The notes under the pieces were generated by a model, which saw only the letters and a program-made list of their open reading frames with translations, was not told the origin of the DNA and did not search any database. Below are positions 6,969-15,798 of a stretch of 64,000 nucleotides of DNA, in pieces. The translations under genes and the position numbers were made by a program. The DNA lies in NCBI RefSeq assembly GCF_947503795.1, contig NZ_CANNEZ010000001.1, positions 1,355,001-1,419,000 on the forward strand, in the 5' to 3' direction. The stretch's first letter is position 1. Each line of letters opens with the position of its first letter. The DNA is from an uncultured Jannaschia sp. (GTDB taxonomy: Bacteria; Pseudomonadota; Alphaproteobacteria; Rhodobacterales; Rhodobacteraceae).

Positions 6969-9389
6969 TCACCCGCGCTGGCGTTCGCCGTTCGCATCGA
7001 AGATCGGGGCATGCTGCAACCGCGCGGGCAGCCGCTTGCCCAGAACCTCGATCGACCACGGCCCCTCGGCATCCGCGTCGGTGCGGGGCACATATCCCAG
7101 CGCCATCGACGCCGCCGCGTTGTGCGCGAACCCGCCCGACGTGACCCAGCCGACGCAATCGTCGCCAAGATAGATCGGCTCGTCCCCGATCACGTCCGAA
7201 TCCTCGGCCTCGACCACGAAGCTGCGCAGCCGCAACGCGCCGCCCGCGTCCCGTTCCGCCACCGCGCCCGCCTTGCCGATGAACTCCGCCTCCTTGCCGT
7301 AGGCCACGAAGCGGTCCAGCCCGGCCTCGAGCGGGCCGTAGAGCGGGCGATATTCGCTGCCCCAACCGCCGTAATTCTTCTCCAGCCGCATGGCGTTGAG
7401 CGCGCGCAGACCGAACGGCCTGATCCCCAGGGGCTCGCCTGCCTGCATCAGAAGCTCGAATACGCTGCGCTGGTATTCCGGCTTCATCCAGATCTCGTAG
7501 CCGAGATCGCCGGTGAAGCTGACGCGGCCCATGATGCAGGGCGCCATGCCGACATCCATGCGCCGAACGCGCATGAAACGCATGCCGTCGTTCGAGACAT
7601 CCTCGCCCGTAACCGCCTGCATCAACTCGCGCGACTTCGGTCCCGCGATCGAGAGGCCGAGCAGTCCAAGACCGTGATTGACGATCTCGATCTCCTCGTC
7701 CCCGCGATGGGTCTCGAACCAGCGCATGTAGAACACCTCGGCCATGCCGGAGCCGGCGAGGAAGAATTCATCCTCGGCCAGGCACGAGATGGTCAGGTCC
7801 CCCTGCAACTTGCCGTCTTCCTTGAGAAGGGGCGCGAGGGCCATGCGGCCTGGCGCGGGGATCTTGCAGGCGAACAGGCGGTCGAGCCACGCACGCGCGC
7901 CCGTGCCCCGGACCGTGAACTTCGAGAAGCCCGAGATTTCCATGATCCCGACGCCCTCGCGGCAGGCGCGGACCTCAGCGGCGACATGGTCGAAATCGGT
8001 CGAGCGGCGCCACGAGAACACGTCACGCGTCTCGTCGGGCGAGAACCAGAGCGGCGCCTCGAGGCCCCAGCTGTCGCCCATCTGCGCGCCGAGCCCCAGA
8101 AGGCGGTCGTAGATCGGCGTCGTCTTGTGGGGGCGCGCGGCGGGCAGCTCCTCGTTGGGGAACTTGATCGAGAAGCGGCGGGCGTAATTCTCCTGCACCT
8201 TGGGGTTGGTGTAGCTGAGCGTGGCCCAGTCGCCGTAGCGGGCGACATCCATCGCCCAGACGTCGAAGCCCGGATCTCCGTCGGTCATCCAGTTGGCCAG
8301 CGCCAGCCCCACGCCGCCGCCCTGGCTGAACCCCGCCATAACGCCGCAGGCCGACCAGAAGCCCGGTAGGCCCCGCACGGGGCCGACCAGCGGGTTGCCA
8401 TCGGGCGCGAAGGTGAAGGGGCCATTGATGATCTGCTTGATGCCCGCGGTCTGGAAGGCCGGGAAATGGTCGAAGCCCACCTCCAGCGACGGCGCGATGC
8501 GGTCGATGTCGGGCTGCAGCAGCTCGTGCCCGAACTCCCACGGGGTATCGCGGGGCGACCACGGTACGCAGGCCTTCTCGTAGGTGCCCATCAGCATCCC
8601 GCCCCGTTCCTGCCGGAGGTAGAGCTCACCGTCGAAATCGACCGCGTGGATCACTTCCTTGCCCGTCGTGGCATTGATCTCGGCCACTTCCGGCATGTCC
8701 TCGGTCAGAAGATACATGTGCTCCATGGCCAGCACCGGAAGCTCGATCCCCACCATGCGCCCGACCTCGCGCGCCCAGAGACCGCCGGCGTTCACGACAT
8801 GCTCGGCGCGGACGTCGCCCTTGTCGGTATGCACCAGCCAGCCGTCGGCGGTCTGCGTCAGCGCGGTGACGCGGGTGTGCGTCTCGATGGTGGCGCCGAG
8901 CTTGCGGGCGGATTTCGCGTAGGCGTAGGTCGTGCCCGAGGGGTCGAGATGGCCATCGACCTGCGTGCGCGCCGCGCCGATGAACTTCGAGGGATCCATC
9001 AGCGGGAAAGCGGCATGGGCCTCCTCGGGGGTGATGATCTCGATCTCGATGCCTTGATACGCGGCGCGCGAGGCGGTGGATTTCAACCAGTCCATCCGGT
9101 CGGGCGTCGAGGCCAGCAGCACGCCGCCAGTCTGGTGCACGCCCGTGGCCTGTCCCGACAGATCTTCGATCTCCTTGTAGAGCTCGATCGTGTATTGTTG
9201 GAGCTTGGCCACGTTCGGGTCGCCGTTGATGGTGTGGAATCCGCCCGCCGCGTGCCATGTGCTGCCGGACGTCAGCTCCGAGCGCTCGAGGAGCAGCGCG
9301 TCCGTCCAGCCCGCGCGGGCCAAATGGTAGAGGACCGACGCGCCGACGACGCCGCCCCCGATGATGACTACGCGCGCGCTGTCCTGCAT
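6969..9389 (-). CDS. FAD-dependent sarcosine/dimethylglycine dehydrogenase-like protein with GcvT domains
   Basis: An 806-residue two-part oxidoreductase. Residues 1-370 form a DAO-type FAD domain, with the dinucleotide fold VVIIGGGVVGASVLYHLA and the STWHAAGG segment, whose His corresponds to the covalent FAD-attachment site in mammalian dimethylglycine dehydrogenase. From about residue 430 come the GcvT/aminomethyltransferase and GcvT C-terminal domains, which bind folate. Such enzymes demethylate dimethylglycine or sarcosine and hand the one-carbon unit to tetrahydrofolate. Roseobacters carry several paralogues, so the exact substrate is not certain. The ATG at 9389 has an AAGGGGAC ribosome-binding site. 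It stands alone, with 363 bp of gene-free DNA upstream. Confidence 0.85.
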   Translation of the reverse strand: MQDSARVVIIGGGVVGASVLYHLARAGWTDALLLERSELTSGSTWHAAGGFHTINGDPNVAKLQQYTIELYKEIEDLSGQATGVHQTGGVLLASTPDRMDWLKSTASRAAYQGIEIEIITPEEAHAAFPLMDPSKFIGAARTQVDGHLDPSGTTYAYAKSARKLGATIETHTRVTALTQTADGWLVHTDKGDVRAEHVVNAGGLWAREVGRMVGIELPVLAMEHMYLLTEDMPEVAEINATTGKEVIHAVDFDGELYLRQERGGMLMGTYEKACVPWSPRDTPWEFGHELLQPDIDRIAPSLEVGFDHFPAFQTAGIKQIINGPFTFAPDGNPLVGPVRGLPGFWSACGVMAGFSQGGGVGLALANWMTDGDPGFDVWAMDVARYGDWATLSYTNPKVQENYARRFSIKFPNEELPAARPHKTTPIYDRLLGLGAQMGDSWGLEAPLWFSPDETRDVFSWRRSTDFDHVAAEVRACREGVGIMEISGFSKFTVRGTGARAWLDRLFACKIPAPGRMALAPLLKEDGKLQGDLTISCLAEDEFFLAGSGMAEVFYMRWFETHRGDEEIEIVNHGLGLLGLSIAGPKSRELMQAVTGEDVSNDGMRFMRVRRMDVGMAPCIMGRVSFTGDLGYEIWMKPEYQRSVFELLMQAGEPLGIRPFGLRALNAMRLEKNYGGWGSEYRPLYGPLEAGLDRFVAYGKEAEFIGKAGAVAERDAGGALRLRSFVVEAEDSDVIGDEPIYLGDDCVGWVTSGGFAHNAAASMALGYVPRTDADAEGPWSIEVLGKRLPARLQHAPIFDANGERQRG

Positions 9390-9752
9390 GTCCCGGTCCC
9401 CTTGCTCCCGTTTGCCCGAGGCTAGGGCAGGGGGCGGGCGCGCGGATAGGGATTATGCGACCTGCGAGGTCGGATTCGAGCGGAGCGGCGGGATCGCATG
9501 CGGCGTCGCAACGGCGCGGGTCCGATCCGTCACGTGACGCGACCGGCATCGGGACCCTGCCGCGGGCGCCGGGGTCGATCTGTCCGGGCGCACCGGGTGC
9601 AGTCGAGAATATTCTTACGAATATTCTCGACCGTTCCGCGTTGAAGCGACGTAAACGCTCGAATTCGCCGGATGGCGAGGGCTCGGTCGCATTCAGCGCG
9701 CGTCCTTTGGCCGGGCCCTCTCGCAGCGCGGAGAGCGGACAACACCGGTGCC
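9390..9752. other. Gene-free interval between the dehydrogenase and comC
   Basis: No convincing coding sequence is seen in these 363 bp; open frames here are short and have no family features. The interval carries the upstream region of the dehydrogenase gene, a perfect 12-bp palindrome at 9528-9539 (CGTCACGTGACG) and a perfect inverted repeat with 13-bp arms at 9602-9631. The local drop in GC around the second repeat is conspicuous against the flanking DNA. Confidence 0.7.
9602..9631. repeat. Perfect 13-bp inverted repeat with 4-bp spacer
   Basis: The left arm GTCGAGAATATTC (9602-9614) and right arm GAATATTCTCGAC (9619-9631) are perfect reverse complements separated by TTAC. The inner eight bases of each arm, GAATATTC, are themselves palindromic, so the site also reads as two copies of GAATATTC 17 bp apart. 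No T-run follows on either strand, which argues against an intrinsic terminator. A dimer-of-dimers operator is possible. Confidence 0.75.
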
Positions 9753-10748
9753 CTACTCGCGCGCCAGCTCCCGCAGATCCGACAGCGCGGTGTCGCCGAC
9801 TTCGATCTCGGTCCGCGCGCGGCGGGTCATCCGGGTGGAGCCGGGCAGGCGGGCGTCGCCATCCGCTTCGATCGCCGTCGCCAGCCGCTCGAGCGTCGCC
9901 GCGAATGCCCCGCCCGAGGCCGCGCCGGGGTCGATGGCAATGATCGTCTGGCCGAGGCCCGGCGGGTCGCCTTTGTCGTCAAAGAGGCTCGACGCCTCGC
10001 CCGCGAGTTTCGCACCCGAGAGCGCGGCGGCCATCACCTCGACCATCAGGGCCAGCGCCGCACCCTTCGCGCCGCCCGCGGGGACCATCGTTCCGGCCAG
10101 CGCGGCCTCGGCATCGGTCGTCGGGTGGCCGTCGCGGTCGAGCGCGATGCCTTCGGGGATCGCGGCACCCGTGCGGCGGGCTGCCAGCACCTTGCCACGG
10201 GCCACCGTCGAGAGGCTGAGGTCGATCACCAGCGGGATCGCATCCGCGCGCGGTGCGCCGAATGCGATGGGGTTGGTGCCCAGGAGCCCGGTCTTGCCGC
10301 CCCAGGGCGCCATCGCGGCGGGCGTGTTCACCATCATCAGCGCGACGAGACCGGCATCGGCCAGCCGTTCGACATGCGGGCCGAGCTGGCCCGCGTGGTG
10401 CGAGCGGTGGATGGTGGCACAGGCGATGCCTTGGGCGGGTGCCGTCTCGATCAGCGCGGCGAGTGCCGCATCGACCGCCGGGAAAGCGAAGCCATTCCGC
10501 GCATCGACGCGGATCAGTCCGGGCGCGGGGCGCGCGACCTGTGGCGTGGCCATGCCGTCGACCTTGCCCGCGCGGACCTGGCCCACATAGCTGGGCATCC
10601 GGCTGAGCCCGTGGCCGGCCTGACCGTCGCGCTCGGCGAAGACGAGCGCGCCGCCGACGCGGGCGGCGGTGTCGGGCGCGGTCCCGGCGCGGACGAAGGC
10701 CGCGGTGGCGAGCCGTTCGAGTTCGGTGACGGCGACGGTCTCGGGCAT
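9753..10748 (-). CDS. comC: LDH2-family dehydrogenase, probable (R)-sulfolactate dehydrogenase
   Basis: A 331-residue member of the malate/L-lactate/ureidoglycolate dehydrogenase (LDH2) family, which reduces or oxidises 2-hydroxyacids with NAD(P). Family features include GHGLSRMPSY near the N-terminus, the IHRSHHAGQLG segment with the catalytic His region, and LGTNPIAFGAP. The start at 10748 (MPETVAVTE) is chosen because a GGAG ribosome-binding site precedes it; an ATG eight codons earlier is weaker. The gene lies 100 bp downstream of suyB on the same strand. In described sulfolactate degraders, ComC of this family interconverts sulfopyruvate and (R)-sulfolactate, the SuyAB substrate. The family is certain; the sulfolactate role is inferred from the neighbours. 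Confidence 0.75.
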   Translation of the reverse strand: MPETVAVTELERLATAAFVRAGTAPDTAARVGGALVFAERDGQAGHGLSRMPSYVGQVRAGKVDGMATPQVARPAPGLIRVDARNGFAFPAVDAALAALIETAPAQGIACATIHRSHHAGQLGPHVERLADAGLVALMMVNTPAAMAPWGGKTGLLGTNPIAFGAPRADAIPLVIDLSLSTVARGKVLAARRTGAAIPEGIALDRDGHPTTDAEAALAGTMVPAGGAKGAALALMVEVMAAALSGAKLAGEASSLFDDKGDPPGLGQTIIAIDPGAASGGAFAATLERLATAIEADGDARLPGSTRMTRRARTEIEVGDTALSDLRELARE

Positions 10749-10848
10749 GGGGGCGCTCCGCGTAATCTGCATGCATGAATCGGGCCGCCCCGGTGGGGAC
10801 GGCCCGTGTCGTGTATCGCGCCGCCCCGTGCGGGGCGACCCGGCGGAA

Positions 10849-12030
10849 TCAGGCCGAGCGGTAGAGCTTGGTCATCGAGAACTCGACATGGCCCAGCGCC
10901 TCGGCGGCGGTCATGCGACCGTTCGCGGTCCGCTCGATCATCTCGATCAGCGCGTCGCCGGCCTGGTCGATGGTCTGTTCGCGGGTCAGCACGCCGGTCA
11001 CGTCCACGTCGATATGTTCGGACATGGTGCGCAGGGTGCGCGGGTTGCCCGAGATCTTGATGACGGGGACGATCGGGTTGCCGACCACGTTGCCCTGGCC
11101 CGTCGGGAAGGTGTGGATCACGTATCCCGCGGCGGCCATCAGGGTCACGCATTCGGCCGCGGCCGAGGAGGTGTCCATGAAGTAGAGGCCGGGGCCCTTG
11201 GTCGGTGCCACGGCCGGGCCCATCGCGTCGAGATAGGTGCACTCGCGCCCGATCTTCTCGAGATTGCCCAAGGCCTTCTCCTCGATCGTCGTCAGACCGC
11301 CCAGGATGTTGCCCTTGGTGGGCTGGCTGTCCGACAGGTCGTCGGTCTGGTGCGCGAAGATCACGTCGTCGGCGTAGGCCTTGAAGATCCGCATGAAGTT
11401 CTCGGCGGCCTCGGGCGAGGCGGCGCGCTTTTCGCAGATATGTTCGGCTCCGGTGATCTCGGAGGTTTCGCCGAAGCAGCCGTAGAGACCGTGCGGGATC
11501 AGCTTGTCGTACATGTTGCCGACGGTCGGGCAGGACGACAGACCGGTGGTCGTGTCGCTCTCGCCGCACTTGGTCGAAACCCAGAGCTCGGTCAGCGGGC
11601 AGGGCTCCTTCTGGAGCTCCGAGGCCCAGTGGACGAACTCCTTGGCCTTCCACGACGCGGCGCGGATCGTCTCGAAATCGCCGTTCTGCTCGATCGAGAA
11701 CTCGGCGACGGGCTTGCCGGTCTCGCGGATGCCGTCGGCGATGATCTTGGTCCAGCCGGGCTCGATCCCGATGACCACGACGGCGGCGACGTTCGGGTTG
11801 GACCCGGTGCCGATCATCGTGCGGAAGTGCAGCTCGAGATCTTCGCCGAACTGGAGACGGCCATAGGCGTGCGGGATCGCCATGGTGCCCTTGACGTTAT
11901 TCGCCACCGCCTCGCAGGCGGCGTTCGAGATGTCGTCGACGGGCAGGATGACGACGTGGTTGCGGACGCCTACGCGGCCATTCTCACGGCGCCAGGCATT
12001 GACCATGCGGTTTGTTGCGTCGAACGGCAT
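10849..12030 (-). CDS. suyB: (2R)-Sulfolactate sulfo-lyase, large (beta) subunit
   Basis: A 393-residue protein of the UxaA (altronate dehydratase) C-terminal family. The N-terminus [18 protein letters not shown] and later segments [22 protein letters not shown] and [20 protein letters not shown] are the family's conserved blocks. SuyAB cleaves (2R)-3-sulfolactate to pyruvate and sulfite, and is known as a two-polypeptide enzyme with a roughly 40-kDa large and a roughly 10-kDa small subunit. That matches this gene and the 95-residue partner that ends 1 bp before it. A one-piece altronate dehydratase would be about 500 residues. GAGGTGG precedes the ATG. The alternative is a split sugar-acid dehydratase, which the adjacent LDH2 gene does not favour. 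Confidence 0.82.
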   Translation of the reverse strand: MPFDATNRMVNAWRRENGRVGVRNHVVILPVDDISNAACEAVANNVKGTMAIPHAYGRLQFGEDLELHFRTMIGTGSNPNVAAVVVIGIEPGWTKIIADGIRETGKPVAEFSIEQNGDFETIRAASWKAKEFVHWASELQKEPCPLTELWVSTKCGESDTTTGLSSCPTVGNMYDKLIPHGLYGCFGETSEITGAEHICEKRAASPEAAENFMRIFKAYADDVIFAHQTDDLSDSQPTKGNILGGLTTIEEKALGNLEKIGRECTYLDAMGPAVAPTKGPGLYFMDTSSAAAECVTLMAAAGYVIHTFPTGQGNVVGNPIVPVIKISGNPRTLRTMSEHIDVDVTGVLTREQTIDQAGDALIEMIERTANGRMTAAEALGHVEFSMTKLYRSA

Positions 12031-12031
12031 C

Positions 12032-12319
12032 TTACCACCTCTTCGTTTTGCAGTTGTGGGTATGGACGTGGCCGCCCGTCTCGGCGGGTCCGACCATCTT
12101 GCCGATGTCTTCGCCGTATTTGATGACCGTGTCGCCTTCGGACAGGTCCTTCAGCGCGACCTTGTGACCGATGGGGATGTCGGCCTTGGCCGTCAGGCGG
12201 AAGTCGGAATTGTCGTGGGTGACGACGCAGAGCATGTCGGTGCCCGCGGTCAGACCCTCGACCACGACGACGCCGACATTGTCGGCCTGATCGTGGACCA
12301 GAAGCTGGGGTTTGCTCAT
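12032..12319 (-). CDS. suyA: (2R)-Sulfolactate sulfo-lyase, small (alpha) subunit
   Basis: A 95-residue SAF-domain protein, the N-terminal half of the UxaA architecture on its own polypeptide. It begins [20 protein letters not shown] and ends [14 protein letters not shown], where the His-rich VHTHN motif is the conserved SAF/UxaA signature. It precedes suyB by a single base, so the subunits are probably translated together. A strong AGGGAGG ribosome-binding site sits just before the ATG at 12319. Transcription starts from the 115-bp gap shared with the divergent GntR-type regulator, which holds a palindromic operator candidate. Confidence 0.83.
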   Translation of the reverse strand: MSKPQLLVHDQADNVGVVVVEGLTAGTDMLCVVTHDNSDFRLTAKADIPIGHKVALKDLSEGDTVIKYGEDIGKMVGPAETGGHVHTHNCKTKRW

Positions 12320-12370
12320 CTCATCCTCCCTGGGTGCTGTGAGTCGTGGCTCGACCTACGCCCATCCGAA

Positions 12371-12384
12371 GTCTTATACAAGAC
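12371..12384. promoter_or_regulatory. Candidate GntR-family operator between suyA and its regulator
   Basis: GTCTTATACAAGAC is an inverted repeat (GTCTT, 4 bp, AAGAC), with the TATAC-type centre seen in HutC/GntR operators. A related half-site, TACAGGAC, follows at 12391-12398, 14 bp after the first TACAAGAC, on the same face of the helix within error. It lies 52 bp upstream of suyA and 51 bp upstream of the regulator start, where it could control both. Confidence 0.6.
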
Positions 12385-12434
12385 CAATGATACAGGACTT
12401 GAGTGAGCGGCGGAGTCGCGATAGGGCAGGGGTC

Positions 12435-13127
12435 ATGCAGGCCGAACCTTTGTATCAACGAATTCTGAGCGATCTGACGGGACGTATCGCGCGCGGCGAC
12501 CTTTCGCCGGGCCAGATGCTGCCGTCCGAAACGGTAATCGGCGCGGAATACGGTGCCAGCCAAGGCACGGCGCGCAAGGCGCTGTCGCTTCTCGAGGCGC
12601 GGGGCATCCTCGAGCGCCGGCAGGGGCGTGGGACCTTCGTCGCGGTTTCGACCGACGAAAGCGCGCTCTTTCACTTCTTCCGGCTGCGGGATGCGCAGGG
12701 CGATCTGGTCACCCCGATCCTCGAACGGCAATCGGTGACACGCCGCGCGGCCACGGCCGCGGAGGCGGCCCTCGAGGCGGGCGAGGTCTACGAGATCGAC
12801 CGGCTCCGCCGGATCGGCGGCCGCCTCGCCGCGCGCGAGATCGTCACGGTGGCCGCACCGCGCTTTCCGGGCTTGGGCGAACGCGAGACGCCGGCCAACG
12901 CGCTCTACCCGTTCTACCAGCGGGCCTACGGTGTCGCGATCCTGACGGCGTCGGAGACGCTGGCGCCAGCCGTGTCGACGGCGGGGCAGGCGGGGCTCGA
13001 CGTTGCGGCCGGCGATCCGCTTCTGGTCATCCGGCGAACGGCAGCGGACGTGGCGGGCGTCGTGACCGAGCTGCGTCACTGCACCTATGCGATGGACGGG
13101 CTGAGCTACGCCGTCGATCTGCGCTGA
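12435..13127 (+). CDS. GntR-family (HutC/UTRA) transcriptional regulator of the suy cluster
   Basis: A 230-residue repressor-type protein. Residues 1-75 form a GntR winged helix (PLYQRILSDLTGRIARGDLSPG, then GASQGTARKALSLLEARG and RQGRGTFV), and the rest is a UTRA ligand-binding domain. The ATG at 12435 starts the GntR domain directly; ATG codons further upstream (12387) would place the N-terminus across the operator candidate. It is divergent from suyA. The natural inference is that it represses suyAB-comC and responds to sulfolactate or a related sulfonate, but the ligand is not readable from sequence. It is convergent with gspJ, whose stop lies 7 bp away. Confidence 0.85.
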   Translation: MQAEPLYQRILSDLTGRIARGDLSPGQMLPSETVIGAEYGASQGTARKALSLLEARGILERRQGRGTFVAVSTDESALFHFFRLRDAQGDLVTPILERQSVTRRAATAAEAALEAGEVYEIDRLRRIGGRLAAREIVTVAAPRFPGLGERETPANALYPFYQRAYGVAILTASETLAPAVSTAGQAGLDVAAGDPLLVIRRTAADVAGVVTELRHCTYAMDGLSYAVDLR

Positions 13128-13134
13128 GCCGGGC

Positions 13135-13737
13135 TTAGTCGAACCCGGCGAAGCCCGTGACCTCGACCGGCCGTGCCGGTGTCCCGCCCGAAAGGGCAAT
13201 GCGCACGCCCAACGGCAGGTCCGTGCCGGACCACGTCTCGACGGGCGTGCCATCGGAGTCGAGATAGACGAAGCGCCCCGCCGTCAGCCCGTCGATTACC
13301 GTGACGTCGGCCACCTGCGACCCGGTCGTCGCTCGCAGCGTCTGGACCAGGGCGAGCCCGTCCCCGCCACGTCGCAGCGCAAGCGTCACTTCGCTCAGGC
13401 CCAACGTCCCGAAGCCGCGCCGTGTCACCGCGACGAAGCGGAGCGCGTCCTCGGTGCCGAGCAAGACGGGCGCGTTGGACGCCGCCGCGGCCTCGCCTGC
13501 AACGCGCAGGGGGATGGGGCGGGCGCCTGTGACGGTCCGCGCCACGTGATCGACCGCTGCCGCCATCTGGCCCCGCGTCGCCACCGCGTCGCCCATGCCC
13601 GCGACCGTCCGCATCTGCCCGAGGATGCCGGCCATCATCGCCGACATGATCGCCACGATCGACAGCGCGGCGAGCAGTTCGACCAACACGATCCCGCTGT
13701 CGCGCGGAGCCGCGCCCGACATGCCCTTTGGCCTCAT
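13135..13737 (-). CDS. gspJ: Type II secretion minor pseudopilin GspJ
   Basis: A 200-residue pseudopilin. The prepilin motif is RDSG cleaved before IVLVELLAALSIV, with the conserved Glu at mature position 5 and a long hydrophobic helix. Last in the minus-strand gsp operon, its position and length fit GspJ, part of the pseudopilus tip with GspI and GspK. The ATG at 13737 overlaps the gspI stop (ATGA); a second in-frame ATG at 13722 is nearly as good and would give a shorter leader. The middle of the protein is poorly conserved, so GspJ is assigned from position and size. Confidence 0.8.
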   Translation of the reverse strand: MRPKGMSGAAPRDSGIVLVELLAALSIVAIMSAMMAGILGQMRTVAGMGDAVATRGQMAAAVDHVARTVTGARPIPLRVAGEAAAASNAPVLLGTEDALRFVAVTRRGFGTLGLSEVTLALRRGGDGLALVQTLRATTGSQVADVTVIDGLTAGRFVYLDSDGTPVETWSGTDLPLGVRIALSGGTPARPVEVTGFAGFD

Positions 13738-14099
13738 GGGGCGGCCCCGAGCGCGAAACTCTCGAACCGGTAGGCACGGCTGGCGCCCGCGGGGCGGATC
13801 TCGATCGTGACGGCCAGAAGCGGGATCGCGCCGCCATCGGGCAATTCGCGCGCCACCAGACGCCACGCGCCCCGGTCCTCGAATTCGCCCGTCGTCGCAC
13901 CCAACCCGGTCAGCGCCTGCATCTCGACCGTCGCCACCTCGCGGGCGAGGTCGGCGGCGCGGCTTGCCTCGCTCGCGCCCCGAACGGCGAGCGTCGCCTG
14001 CGAGACCGCGCCGATCGCCGCCGTCAGCCCGACCGCCAGCACGAGGAACGCCACCAGCGTCTCGAGAAGGACGAAGCCCTCGTCGCGCGCATTCGTCAC
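13734..14099 (-). CDS. gspI: Type II secretion minor pseudopilin GspI
   Basis: A 121-residue pseudopilin with a seven-residue leader ending in Gly before FVLLETLVAFLVLAVGL; Glu occupies mature position 5. Length matches GspI, the pseudopilin that seeds the tip complex. It begins with GTG at 14099 and overlaps the gspH stop by four bases (GTGA), and its own stop overlaps gspJ, so translation along the operon is probably coupled. Confidence 0.85.
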   Translation of the reverse strand: MTNARDEGFVLLETLVAFLVLAVGLTAAIGAVSQATLAVRGASEASRAADLAREVATVEMQALTGLGATTGEFEDRGAWRLVARELPDGGAIPLLAVTIEIRPAGASRAYRFESFALGAAP

Positions 14100-14566
14100 G
14101 GCGCGTCACCGCTCAGAAGGCGCGGCAGGCCGGTCAGCCAATCGACCTCGAGCCGCGCCACGGATCCATCCGCAACGAAGGCCAGCTCGGCCCCAGAGGA
14201 ACTGCCGTCCGGGCGAAAGACCAGTGCTGCGGTGCCGCCCTCGACGAAGGGCCGTGCGAGCACGCCGTCGAGCCGCATCCCCGGCGGCAGGCCGATGGGG
14301 TCTGCATCTGGCGGATAGGCGAAGCGGCGCTCCGACAGGTCGATCGCGACCAGCGTGTCCCGGCCGGTCCGCATGGCATCGGCGCGTGCATCGAGGACCA
14401 CCGTCTGCAGCCGTTCGGCCATCTGAACGGGCGAGGGGGCCGGGTCACGCCGTGCCAGTGCCCCCGCGCCCAGGCCCGCGAGGATGCCGAGGATGGCCAG
14501 CGCCACAAGCATCTCGACCAGCGTGAACCCCGCATTGCGGTCGAGACTTGGCGCGGGGGCGGTCAT
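14096..14566 (-). CDS. gspH: Type II secretion minor pseudopilin GspH
   Basis: A 156-residue pseudopilin. The leader ends RNAG and the mature protein starts FTLVEMLVALAILGILAGLG, with Glu at position 5. A short C-terminal beta domain follows (AIDLSERRFAYP, LVFRPDGSSSGAEL), as in GspH, which links the tip complex to the GspG shaft. Start and stop overlap gspF and gspI by four bases each. Confidence 0.87.
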   Translation of the reverse strand: MTAPAPSLDRNAGFTLVEMLVALAILGILAGLGAGALARRDPAPSPVQMAERLQTVVLDARADAMRTGRDTLVAIDLSERRFAYPPDADPIGLPPGMRLDGVLARPFVEGGTAALVFRPDGSSSGAELAFVADGSVARLEVDWLTGLPRLLSGDAP

Positions 14567-15798
14567 CGGATCGCGATCTCGTTGATGCTCAGGAGGGCGG
14601 ACATCACCGATACGACCAGCCCGCCGACCAGCGCGCCCAGCGCGAGCGTGATCGCCGGGGTGAGGAAGGTCAGGAGGCGCGTCATCCGGCGTTGCAGGAG
14701 GCCGTCGATGGTCGAACCCGCGCGGCCCATCATCGCGGCCAGCATGTTCGATTCCTCGCCTAGCCGGAGGAGGGCCGTGACGGGGCCGGGGAACTGGCCC
14801 GTGGCGTCGACGGCCCGCCAGAATGGGGCGCCTTCGGACACCTCCGTCCGGGCGGCCAGAAGGCCCGCGCGCTGCGCCGTCGTGACCGCCGTGGCCGCCG
14901 CCAGGCGCATCGCTTCGAGCATCGGCACGCCGTTCCCGAGAAGGAGCGACATCGTCGTGAGATAGCGCGCGTTGACGCCCGCGCGGATCGCCGCCGCGAT
15001 GCCGGGGACGCGGGCGAGTGCGGCCATCGCGGCATCGCGCCCGCGCGGCGTCCGCATCCACAGCAGGAGCGGCACCGTCAGGGCGAGCGCGCCGACGAGG
15101 ATCAGCAGCCCCGGCCCGGCAACGAAGGCGCCGAAGCCCAGAAGGACGCGGATCACGAGGGGCGATGCGATCCCTGCATTCGCAAAAACAGGCTGGAGCG
15201 CGGGCGCGAGATAGAGGGACAGGAGAAGGAACGCGAAGACCATCACGAGCAGGAGGAAGGCCGGGTAGAGCAGCGCCTCGGTCACCTCACGGCGGCGTGC
15301 GGCACGTCGCGTGTAGCTGTCGGCCAACGTCCGCGTCACGACATCGAGGCGGCCGCTCGTCTCGCCGCTGGCCAGAAGGGCGACGACATCGTCGGTGATC
15401 TCGGGCACCACAGAGAATGCCTCGGCGACCGACTGGCCTTCGGTCAGCCGGGCGTGGACCCCGGCGGCGCGGGCGCGGGGCAGACGTTCGGTTTCGGCAT
15501 CGGCGATGGCGCGGATGGCGACGTCGATCGTGAAGCCCGCGTCGAGCATGACCGAGAGCTCCGCGAAGAACCGCGCGAGATCGAGTCGGCCGCCGAGCCC
15601 GCCGCCCGCGCGCTCGGGTCGGACCGGCCCGGCGGCGGCGGCGCCCGACACGCGGCGCAGCTCGAATGGGGTGCGTCCCGTCAGGCGAAGCTGGCGCGTC
15701 GCGTCGGCCTCGTCGACGGCGTCGAGCGTGCCCGTCTCGACCTCGCCATCCGGGCGGTAGGCCTTGAAGTGGATGCGCTCAATCGCCGACATCGCCAC
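14563..15798 (-). CDS. gspF: Type II secretion inner-membrane platform protein GspF
   Basis: A 411-residue polytopic protein of the GspF/PilC family. Two repeated cytoplasmic T2SSF domains (about residues 70-190 and 270-395) each end in a hydrophobic helix, with ARFFAELSVMLDAGFTI in the first and YLTTMSLLLGNGVPMLEAM in the second. GspF recruits the GspE ATPase to the membrane. The start at 15798 overlaps gspE by 20 bp; an ATG two codons later (15792) is an alternative. Length is as expected for the family. Confidence 0.93.
   Translation of the reverse strand: MAMSAIERIHFKAYRPDGEVETGTLDAVDEADATRQLRLTGRTPFELRRVSGAAAAGPVRPERAGGGLGGRLDLARFFAELSVMLDAGFTIDVAIRAIADAETERLPRARAAGVHARLTEGQSVAEAFSVVPEITDDVVALLASGETSGRLDVVTRTLADSYTRRAARRREVTEALLYPAFLLLVMVFAFLLLSLYLAPALQPVFANAGIASPLVIRVLLGFGAFVAGPGLLILVGALALTVPLLLWMRTPRGRDAAMAALARVPGIAAAIRAGVNARYLTTMSLLLGNGVPMLEAMRLAAATAVTTAQRAGLLAARTEVSEGAPFWRAVDATGQFPGPVTALLRLGEESNMLAAMMGRAGSTIDGLLQRRMTRLLTFLTPAITLALGALVGGLVVSVMSALLSINEIAIR

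Noticed and set aside
10849-12319. Reading suyA-suyB as an altronate dehydratase broken by a frameshift
   Set aside because: Both parts have their own ribosome-binding sites and complete ends, and sizes match the two-subunit sulfolactate sulfo-lyase; the dehydrogenase neighbour agrees.
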